A DNA stretch of 64,000 nucleotides from CAVSWT01 sp963777515 (GTDB taxonomy: Bacteria; Bacteroidota; Ignavibacteria; Ignavibacteriales; Ignavibacteriaceae): the NCBI GenBank assembly GCA_963777515.1, contig CAVZQU010000021.1, positions 62,001-126,000 of the forward strand, written 5' to 3'. Positions 57,549 to 64,000 of this stretch are shown here, one piece after another. The first letter of the stretch is position 1; each line of letters opens with the position of its first letter. The notes below the pieces were generated by a model. That model worked only from the letters and a program-made list of their open reading frames with translations. It searched no databases and was not told the DNA's origin. The position numbers were made by a program, and so were the translations under genes.

Positions 57549-58492
57549 ACTCTTTCTGCTGCTCTAAGTTTAGCACTTCGCGCCCGGATATTTTTTTCTA
57601 TTTCCCCCGGTAATGGAGTAACCGGTTTTTTTGTTAATATTAGTACCCGCCTTTCCTTATCACACTTACATACCGGGTAATCCTTAGGACAGATGCAATC
57701 CAGAGTTTCATATTTAAATTGTTCTTTAACTATCCTGTCTTCTAAAGAATGATAAGATAGGATTACAATTCTTCCGCCTCGTTTCAAATGTGATACTGCT
57801 TTTTCTAAAAAACTCTTTAAAACATTTAGCTCATCGTTAACATAAATACGAAGCGCTTGAAATACTCTTGATAAAGTTTTTACTTGGTACTTCTTTGGAG
57901 TTAAATCAATTATTATATCACTTAACTCTTTAGTGGTTTCAATTTTCTTATTAACTCTTTGCAGACAAATTCTTTTAGCAATTTTTCTTGAGTTTTTTTC
58001 TTCACCATACTTGTAAATAATATTCGCAATATCTTCTTCGGAAAAAGAGTTAATTATATCAGCAGCACTTACAACTTTTGTTTTGTCCATCCTCAGATCT
58101 AGTTTAGCTTCGTGTCTGTAAGTGAATCCTGAATTAGGATTATCAAGTTGGAAAGATGAAACTCCGAGATCTGCAAAAATACCGTCAAAGAACATATCTT
58201 CTTTTGAATCAAAACTTGCTGATTCAATTTTAGCAATGATATCTATTTGGGAAAAATTAAAGTTATAAAGTTTTATTCTCTTTTCATTTTCAAAATTTTT
58301 TTTTGAATAATTAAATGCATCTTGATCAACATCGGTAGCAATTAGTAATGCATCATCATTCAGCTTTTTTAATATACCTGATGAATGCCCGCCGAATCCA
58401 ATTGTTCCATCAAAATAGATCCCGGATTTATTAGTTATAAGGTATTCTAAACTTTCATTAAGTAAAACAGGCTTATGATATTCATTAGCCAT
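57545..58492 (-). CDS. rsmH: 16S rRNA (cytosine(1402)-N4)-methyltransferase
   Basis: Also called MraW; methylates N4 of C1402 in the decoding centre. 315 residues. N-terminal HKPVLLNESLEYL, the SAM site FDGTIGFGGHSSGIL, GIFADLGVSSFQLD, RGFTYR-type FTYRHEAKLDLRMD, and C-terminal GRIVILSYHSLEDRIVKEQF. Starts 4 bp after mraZ. Confidence 0.96.
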   Translation of the reverse strand: MANEYHKPVLLNESLEYLITNKSGIYFDGTIGFGGHSSGILKKLNDDALLIATDVDQDAFNYSKKNFENEKRIKLYNFNFSQIDIIAKIESASFDSKEDMFFDGIFADLGVSSFQLDNPNSGFTYRHEAKLDLRMDKTKVVSAADIINSFSEEDIANIIYKYGEEKNSRKIAKRICLQRVNKKIETTKELSDIIIDLTPKKYQVKTLSRVFQALRIYVNDELNVLKSFLEKAVSHLKRGGRIVILSYHSLEDRIVKEQFKYETLDCICPKDYPVCKCDKERRVLILTKKPVTPLPGEIEKNIRARSAKLRAAERV

Positions 58493-58496
58493 TTAT

Positions 58497-58931
58497 TTAA
58501 GCCATAACTTTAGCTGCAATTGATTCATACGTTTCATCGGACTGCTTCAAATATTCTTCATAAACTTTAGGATTCCATACTTCAATTTTTTTCAATGCAC
58601 CTAATATTAAAACTTCTTTTTCTATATTTGCGTACTCAATTAGATTTTGTGGAATTAAAATCCGGGACTGTGCGTCTAAAGTATCATCAGAAGCATGCTG
58701 CATAATCATTCTAATAAACTTTGCTTCCATTGGATTGAAAGGATTTAACTTTAAAAGCTTCTCTTCAAATTGCTGCCATTGATCTTGGGGGTAAATATCA
58801 ATGCACGTAGCAGTCCCCTGTGTCATTACAAAAGTATCATTAGCTTCAGGAGTTACATGCTTGCGCAATTTTGCAGGAATGCTAATTCTTCCTTTTGAAT
58901 CAATAGAGTATGAATATTGACCTTTAAACAA
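58497..58931 (-). CDS. mraZ: division/cell wall cluster transcriptional regulator MraZ
   Basis: 144 residues with two SpoVT/AbrB-like repeats (YSYSIDSKGRISIPAKLRKHV and DDTLDAQSRILIPQNLIEYA). MraZ binds short TGGG-type repeats in its own promoter and controls the division and cell-wall genes. Three such repeats lie 22-51 bp upstream of this ATG, so autoregulation is expected. First gene of the operon. Confidence 0.95.
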   Translation of the reverse strand: MFKGQYSYSIDSKGRISIPAKLRKHVTPEANDTFVMTQGTATCIDIYPQDQWQQFEEKLLKLNPFNPMEAKFIRMIMQHASDDTLDAQSRILIPQNLIEYANIEKEVLILGALKKIEVWNPKVYEEYLKQSDETYESIAAKVMA

Positions 58932-58952
58932 TAATTTTTCCTTATTTGGTAT

Positions 58953-58982
58953 TTTTCACCACAATTACCCACTGAGTCCCAA
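58953..58982 (-). promoter_or_regulatory. MraZ operator: three 10-bp repeats
   Basis: Minus strand, 5' to 3': TTGGGACTCA (58982-58973), GTGGGTAATT (58972-58963), GTGGTGAAAA (58962-58953). The TGGGN core recurs every 10 bases, as in known MraZ boxes; the third copy has TGGTG. It lies just after the proposed -10. Confidence 0.8.
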
Positions 58983-58983
58983 A

Positions 58984-59010
58984 ATAATGGAAAAATTACA
59001 CGAAAGTCAA
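58984..59010 (-). promoter_or_regulatory. candidate mraZ promoter
   Basis: Minus strand TTGACT (59010-59005), a 15-base spacer, CATTAT (58989-58984). Weak -10 and short spacing, but placed directly upstream of the MraZ boxes. Confidence 0.45.
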
Positions 59011-59133
59011 GAAAAATCTTACTGTTTCAAAATAAAATTTTTACTTATATATCTGAAATGGGATTAATGAATCATCACTTGTTAATCATATTTCTTCGGG
59101 TATAAACATTAAATAAAAGTTTAAAATCGAAAG

Positions 59134-59206
<73 letters not shown>

Positions 59207-59217
59207 TTTAAAATAAA

Positions 59218-59250
59218 AAATGGTAAACGTAAAAATATCATTTACCATTT
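59218..59250 (-). terminator. terminator after the mS38-like gene
   Basis: AAATGGTAAA and TTTACCATTT, a perfect 10-bp inverted repeat with a 13-base loop. On the minus strand it is followed by TTTATTTT. It lies between the 31-aa gene and tRNA-Thr. Confidence 0.65.
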
Positions 59251-59273
59251 AATCTTCAAAAGAAATAAAAAAA

Positions 59274-59369
59274 TTATCTAAGTTTCTTTTTATGTCTATT
59301 TTTTCTTAATCTTTTTTTCCTTTTGTGTGTAGACATTTTATGTCTTTTTCGCTTTTTACCACAAGGCAT
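59274..59369 (-). CDS. AURKAIP1/COX24-domain (mS38-like) basic ribosomal protein, 31 aa
   Basis: A 31-codon ORF, extremely rich in Lys, Arg and His: starts MPCGKKRKRHK, continues STHKRKKRLRKNRHKKK. This is the pattern of the bacterial AURKAIP1/COX24 family, related to the mitochondrial ribosomal protein mS38 and to small extra ribosomal proteins of other bacteria. A good ribosome site (GGAG) lies 6 bases before ATG 59369. It is on the same strand as the downstream tRNA-Thr and 22 bp after the zinc-ribbon TPR gene. A role in the small subunit is inferred from the family. Confidence 0.8.
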   Translation of the reverse strand: MPCGKKRKRHKMSTHKRKKRLRKNRHKKKLR

Positions 59370-59391
59370 TGTTATCTCCTATTTACTTATT

Positions 59392-60138
59392 TTAATGTGA
59401 TTGTAATAACTCTTTTGCTCTTTTTCCAACATCAGAATTGGGGTCTATATCAACTGCTTTTTGCAGCCATTTTTTAGACTCTTCCATATTTCCATCTGCT
59501 AAATTAACAATTCCTAGGTTTAAATGCGCTATCTGGTGGTTAGGTTTATATTTTAGAGCTTCTTTCATTACTGCTTCGGCAGTTTTATAATCTTTCAGAC
59601 TAAAATAGCAAACTCCCATATCAACTCTTGCATCAGCGTCTGAAGGATTGGACTTCAAATATATTTGGTAGTTTGAAATTGCTTTATTATAAAAACCTGC
59701 ATCGTTCTGTGCATGGGCTAATTGAAGTACAAGTTTCATATTTTTAGGGTTAGCATTAACTTGATCTTGAAGCTCATTAATTTTGTCCAAAGCATTTAAA
59801 TCAACTGCTGAACTTTGATCTTGCATTGGAGTTTGTGTTTGAACATTGGAAGATATTGTAGGTTCTGGAGAATTGAATTGTCCGGACAATAGCAATATTA
59901 CAAGACCAATAAGTAATCCACTTAAAACAATGATTGCAATAATCTTAACATCAAGTGTTTTTACCTGGTTATTCTGAGTTGTTTTTTTAGCGGGCCCAGA
60001 TTTTTTCTTTGAATTTTTATTGTTCTTTTCCGTTTTAGCAGCTTCCTTTTTTACATTCGTAAGCTCGAAGCCGCAATTAGGACAAAATTTAAAATTTCCT
60101 TTTAACTCTATCCCACATTCAGGACAAAATTTCGCCAT
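59392..60138 (-). CDS. zinc-ribbon and TPR membrane protein
   Basis: 248 residues: an N-terminal zinc ribbon with CPECG and CPNCG (residues 5-21), a Lys-rich linker, one membrane helix (IIAIIVLSGLLIGLVILLL, about 67-86), and three or more TPR repeats in the second half (AISNYQIYLKSNPSDADARVDMG, AEAVMKEALKYKPNHQIAHLNLG). It is a candidate scaffold. Its ATG overlaps the HU stop as TGATG, so translation is coupled. Confidence 0.85.
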   Translation of the reverse strand: MAKFCPECGIELKGNFKFCPNCGFELTNVKKEAAKTEKNNKNSKKKSGPAKKTTQNNQVKTLDVKIIAIIVLSGLLIGLVILLLSGQFNSPEPTISSNVQTQTPMQDQSSAVDLNALDKINELQDQVNANPKNMKLVLQLAHAQNDAGFYNKAISNYQIYLKSNPSDADARVDMGVCYFSLKDYKTAEAVMKEALKYKPNHQIAHLNLGIVNLADGNMEESKKWLQKAVDIDPNSDVGKRAKELLQSH

Positions 60139-60437
60139 CAGCTAGTAACTTTCTCCTTCATTCCTTTATCGACTAGTTCCTTAAAGTCTTTAGAGAATTT
60201 AAATGTTGGAACAAAATGTTCGGGGACAAAAACGGATTCACCTGTTTTAGGATTTCTTGCTTGGCGGGCATTTTTCTTTTTAACTTTATAACTACCAAAC
60301 CCTCTAATTTCAATACCTTTGCCTTCTTTCAATGCTTCAATAACTGTTTTAAAAAATCCTTCAATTATTGCCTCGGTTTCTAATTTCGTCAACCCGGTTC
60401 CTCCGGCAACTTTATCAACTATGTCTGCCTTTGTCAT
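60138..60437 (-). CDS. HU/IHF family DNA-binding protein
   Basis: 99 residues. MTKADIVDKVAG start, IEIRGFGSYKVKKKNARQARNPKTGE (the beta arm with the conserved RNPxTG) and FKFSKDFKELVD end are diagnostic. It bends DNA in the nucleoid. Whether it is HU or IHF cannot be told from sequence alone. It is cotranscribed with the zinc-ribbon TPR gene. Confidence 0.95.
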   Translation of the reverse strand: MTKADIVDKVAGGTGLTKLETEAIIEGFFKTVIEALKEGKGIEIRGFGSYKVKKKNARQARNPKTGESVFVPEHFVPTFKFSKDFKELVDKGMKEKVTS

Positions 60438-60719
60438 ATTTTCACCTGCAGTTTATTAGTAAATAATTTGCTAAAGTTTATATAACTCTTTATAAAACAA
60501 TGAAATAAATCTATTAAAGATTTAATAAAAATCAAAGAAAGATTAATAATATTTGATTTGAAGCAACATTTATCAGCCTATACCTGCCTCTAGTACTCAT
60601 CTCATATTGATAAACAATCCAAAAAGCAGCTGTTAGTTATTTGATTTTACTCTATATTCTAATCTTTTATAACGGTATAAGAATTGATTTTCTAAGAATA
60701 AAAACTATTGAGGGTTTAA

Positions 60720-60971
60720 ATGGAATTGGTTCACATTATTTTTTCAATTATGACGGTCGCTTTTATAACTACGTTTCTTTTGATTTCATTCTCATATTTA
60801 TCTTATAAAATTAAAGAGCGAAAAAAACTTAAATCAAACTTAAATTTGCAGCCGGTTTTAATTAATCCAAAATCAAAAGTTAATAAAAACCGTTTTGAAG
60901 CCTACAATAAATTAGATTCAAATTATGATAGTAGATTTGAAATAATGAATTTTACAATTTATAATAATTGA
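60720..60971 (+). CDS. small membrane protein (83 aa)
   Basis: 83 residues with a single N-terminal membrane helix (IIFSIMTVAFITTFLLISFSYL) and a basic, Asn-rich cytoplasmic tail. GAGGG lies 5 bases before the ATG. A well-formed hairpin overlaps its stop, which supports it as a real gene. No family recognised. Confidence 0.55.
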   Translation: MELVHIIFSIMTVAFITTFLLISFSYLSYKIKERKKLKSNLNLQPVLINPKSKVNKNRFEAYNKLDSNYDSRFEIMNFTIYNN

Positions 60972-61002
60972 AATTAGATTTTGGTTAAATCTAACTTCAA
61001 TT
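60966..61002. terminator. bidirectional terminator between convergent genes
   Basis: AATTGAA-A-TTAGATTT and AAATCTAA-C-TTCAATT form a 15-bp stem with one mismatch and a 5-base loop. It lies between the stop of the 83-aa gene and the stop of the S9 peptidase gene, and can serve both. Confidence 0.75.
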
Positions 61003-61015
61003 AACTTAAAACTAT

Positions 61016-63116
61016 TTAAAGATTATCTTTTTCTCTAAACTCCAAATTCTTTATCATTTCTTTTGAATCATAAGGTGCTTTACCACCCCTCAAGTATTTA
61101 TGGAACCATTCAAGATGCGCATTGTAATAAAGCGGCATTGATTTAACAAAGTTTGGCCAATGTCCGTCATTCGGGAAAATTATTAATCTTGAATCTATTC
61201 CTAAAGTTTGGAGTGTAGTGAAATATTGAACACTTTGTGTATAAGGAACACGGTAATCTTTTTCACCTGTAATTATCAAGGTGGGTGTTGCAAAATTTTT
61301 AACGTAATTAGAAGGAGACCATTTTTTATAATCTTCTGACTTCCACGGAGATCCACCTAAGTCCCAATTAACAAACCACATTTCTTCAGTTGCACCCCAC
61401 ATAGATTCCAGATCAAAAATTCCCATCATAGATGCCAGGCATTTAAATCTTTTTGTTTGGGCCTGGAACCAATCCATCATGTAGCCGCCAAATGACCAGC
61501 CCATAGCACCAACCCTTGATGTATCAACGTAAGGAAGTTTTTCAAGTGCATCAGTGACTTTCATTAAATCTTCAAAAACTTTTCCGCCGTAATCTCTTGA
61601 AATTTCATCTGTATATTTTTGCCCGCGTCCTGTAGAACCATGCGGATTTGGAAAAGCAACTATGTAACCAGCACCAGGATAAACCTGCCAATCACCTCTG
61701 AATGAATCCATCCATTGACCCTGCGGCCCGCCATGAACATTTAATATTAACGGATATTTTTTTGTTGGATCAAAATTGTGAGGCTTAACTATAAACACCT
61801 GAACTTTAATTCCATCTGCACCTTCAACCCACATTTGTTCTGCCGGCCTAAAATCAACTTCGTTTAATAATTGTTTATTAAAAAATGTTAGCTGCTTACT
61901 ATCGTTTGAGGTCAAATTAAATTTAAAAATTTCTCCCGGTTTATCAATAGTTTTTGCCATATAGTAAATTGAATTATTTTTTTGTGAAACTTCATATCCA
62001 AATACAGAAACCTTCCCGGTTACTTCTGAAGTTTTAGAAGTGTTGATGTCAACTTTATAAATTGGAGTATAACCTTCATATTCAATTGTGAAATAAATTG
62101 TTTTAGAATCATCTCCCCATTTTATATTATCGACATTATAATCTAATGACTCTGTTAACACTTTTGCTTGTTTTGTAGTTCGATTATAAATCGCCAGTCT
62201 GTATCTATCGGATTCATGTCCGGGAACTTCCTGCGTTTTGTAAGCAATATATTTTCCATCTGGTGAATAAATAGGCTCCCCATCCCATGCATGATTTGAA
62301 CTTGTAATATCTGTTGAAGTCCCGCCATTAACAGAAACTGTATATAAATCAGCATTAGTTGTATTAGCAAGATTTTTTTCAGGACTAGAAACAAAACAAA
62401 TTTCTTTGCTGTCGGGAGAGAAATTATATTTAACATTCCCGCCTAATTTAAATTGATCGGAAAGCCAGCCGCTTTTACTTAAGTCACGATATGAATTGTC
62501 TTTGATATCATAAATAAAAAGATGATATTCTTTTTCTTTATCATATTTAGTCCAATGCCTAAATAAAAGGGCATCGGCAATGTAAGCCTGGATCGGGCCT
62601 TTCTCGGCAGAGCTGTCTGTCAACTTATTACAATCGTTATCTATTCCGCACTCAGGATAAATATCTGTTGTGAAAGCAATATAATTTCCATCGGGAGAAA
62701 TAATTGGCGCAGGAGATTCCCATTGCCCAATCAGTCAATTGTTTTGATTCTTTTGTCTTTAAATTGTAAGAATAGATTTGTGAATCATTTATATAATATA
62801 ATGTTTTATCATCCGGTGACCATATTGGGTTTGAATAAGATTTATCAGCATTTTTAATACGGGTAATTTCATTTCCATCTTTATCAATTACGTAAATGCC
62901 TATATTACTTTTGCCCTCTTTTAATTTATAATTAGTTACTGTAAAGGCTATTTCATTTTGTGAAGTTGAAATTACTGGTTTTCCCACTACTTTAACTTTA
63001 TATAAATCTTCAATAGTAAAAGGTTTCTTTTGAGAAAAAGAAATATCATTAAAGAAAAAAAGGAATGTTATTGTAAACATTCCAAGGACAGTTTTTAAGT
63101 GGATTCTTAAGTTCAT
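61016..63116 (-). CDS. S9 family serine peptidase (acylaminoacyl/dipeptidyl peptidase type), one frameshift
   Basis: About 699 residues after removing one base at 62712-62713, which joins TDWAMGIS to APIISPDGNYIAFTTD. A signal peptide (GMFTITFLFFFNDISFSQ), a beta-propeller with repeated SPDGK/SPDSKE motifs (residues about 35-420), and a C-terminal alpha/beta hydrolase with the nucleophile in GWSFGGYMM, Asp in TGEKDYRVPYTQ and His in NDGHWPNF. It should cut short peptides in the periplasm. Typical for proteolytic members of Bacteroidota and relatives. Confidence 0.95.
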
Positions 63117-63212
63117 AGGACATCTCTTACTTTTTAATTATTATTTTATAGTTATTAAAAATAAATTTAACAATTATCATTTAATTTATTAAAACATATC
63201 TGGAAAATTAAA

Positions 63213-64000
63213 ATGAAATTTAAAGATAAATTTTTACTCCTGGTACTTTTATTTATTATTCCGGTTAGTGCACAACAGACCCCAAAAGTGTCCGACGAAA
63301 TAAAATTATTTTTTACCGAAATGATTGATTCATCAACCGTAGAAAATCAAAAAGACCTTTCAAAATTTGTTGATGAAGAAAGCTTAAATCTTTCAAAAAG
63401 ATTAGATATTCATTATCAAGGAGTGAAAAATAAATTTTTACTCTCCTATGATATTGATCCAGCTGTTATATCTGAAATTAAAAATAATAATTTAGCATAT
63501 AATTTATCTACCGCTGCATTAACAGATAATTTTTTAAAAATTAATTTTAATATTCCAGCAAAAAATTACAACAAGACTTATTACTTCAAAAATAATAAGC
63601 TGGTTTCACCGGTTTTATATTTTACAAAAGACTGGAGAGTTTTTCTTTCAAAATATTTTAGACTAAAAGTTAGTAATCCAGCTTTATTCAATGAATACTC
63701 TTTAAGGAAACTTGATGATTTTGTTGATACAATGATTAAGCTTTTACAAATAAATGATCAGAGAAAAGAATTATTACAAAAAGAAAAAATAAATTACATA
63801 TTGTGCAAAGATGAAGAAGAGATAAAAAAGATCAGCGGTTTTGACACAAGAGGAATTTATATTTTAGCCTATGATGAAGTGATAACTACTTTCAATACTC
63901 ATTATCATGAGCTTTCTCATTTACTCATTAATTATAAATTACAAAATCTTCCACTTTACACTTTACCTTTTTTCCAGGAGGGATTTGCTGTTGCAGTCGG
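63213..64000 (+). CDS. exported gluzincin-like metallopeptidase, 3' end outside window
   Basis: Open from ATG 63213 to the window edge, 262 codons, no stop. Signal peptide (FLLLVLLFIIPVSAQQ), a beta-rich middle, and near the end HYHELSHLLIN, a HExxH zinc motif, followed about 25 residues later by FFQEGFAVAVG, where Glu could be the third zinc ligand, as in gluzincins. Its family is not recognised further. The window edge cuts it. Confidence 0.7.
   Translation, partial: MKFKDKFLLLVLLFIIPVSAQQTPKVSDEIKLFFTEMIDSSTVENQKDLSKFVDEESLNLSKRLDIHYQGVKNKFLLSYDIDPAVISEIKNNNLAYNLSTAALTDNFLKINFNIPAKNYNKTYYFKNNKLVSPVLYFTKDWRVFLSKYFRLKVSNPALFNEYSLRKLDDFVDTMIKLLQINDQRKELLQKEKINYILCKDEEEIKKISGFDTRGIYILAYDEVITTFNTHYHELSHLLINYKLQNLPLYTLPFFQEGFAVAV

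Noticed and set aside
60575..60605. Another copy of the 20-bp palindromic unit (CCTATACCTGCCTC...)
   Set aside because: It does not form a stem and matches only over a few bases.

Overview
The window is AT-rich bacterial chromosome, most likely from a member of the Ignavibacteria (Chlorobi/Bacteroidota relatives). The reasoning is a low G+C content, many secreted proteins with carboxypeptidase-regulatory-like or fibronectin domains, lipoproteins that carry an N-P-L-D-P motif after the lipobox, a DUF4783 protein, a DUF5683-like protein, a 31-residue COX24/mS38-like basic protein, and a SatD plus DUF3307-like pair. This is inference from gene content; no marker phylogeny was run. At least thirteen genes, including essential ones (groL, ftsA, murD, mraY, the division transpeptidase gene, pyrB, pyrC), are interrupted by single-base insertions. 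Every shift I could resolve is +1, and each gene becomes a whole number of codons once the extra base is removed, so I treat them as probable sequence errors and annotate the intact genes.

Layout. 1-4048: the 5' end of an M16 peptidase, a small secreted protein, a SatD/DUF3307-like pair, pdxJ and a CPBP membrane protease. 4166-6330: groES-groL under a textbook promoter and a perfect CIRCE operator, closed by a strong terminator. 6420-10311: a very large TPR protein that appears to continue into three CbbX-type AAA+ modules, the third with a degraded Walker B. 10319-17543: a signalling block on the minus strand containing lipoproteins, a DUF5683-like protein, a membrane Ser/Thr kinase with PEGA domains and a GAF/sigma-54 activator; a perfect FNR-type palindrome lies upstream. 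17743-24858: a P-loop-less AAA-like protein, a PPP phosphatase, a CoA transferase, alanine dehydrogenase, a 2-hydroxyacid dehydrogenase, a fused SpmA/SpmB-type protein and a flavin-binding-fold protein. 24892-32780: a DUF4783 protein, a giant NtrY-like histidine kinase and an AddA/RecB-like helicase-nuclease, joined by one-base stop/start overlaps.

33804-37275: a secreted fibronectin protein, the pyrR-pyrB-pyrC operon with a leader hairpin and a terminator, a repeat-rich leader region, tRNA-Pro(CGG) and a rearranged tRNA-Pro remnant containing mini-palindromes. 37429-42371: a pirin, an F420-reductase-like protein, three secreted or membrane proteins, a YajQ-family protein, a CPXCG zinc protein and a small unlisted membrane gene. 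42433-58931: a complete division and cell-wall cluster in the order mraZ-rsmH-ftsL-PBP-murE-murF-mraY-murD-ftsW-murG-(PH-like protein)-murC-ftsQ-ftsA-ftsZ, preceded by a triple MraZ operator. 59134-64000: tRNA-Thr, the mS38-like gene, a zinc-ribbon TPR protein and an HU protein, a small membrane protein, an S9 peptidase and the start of a HExxH metallopeptidase.

No CRISPR array, transposase, integrase or phage gene was seen. The less ordinary items are the triple-AAA protein, the kinase/sigma-54 operon, the two hairpins that contain the Shine-Dalgarno sequences of pyrR and murG, a family of about 20-bp mobile-looking palindromes, and the rearranged tRNA copy.
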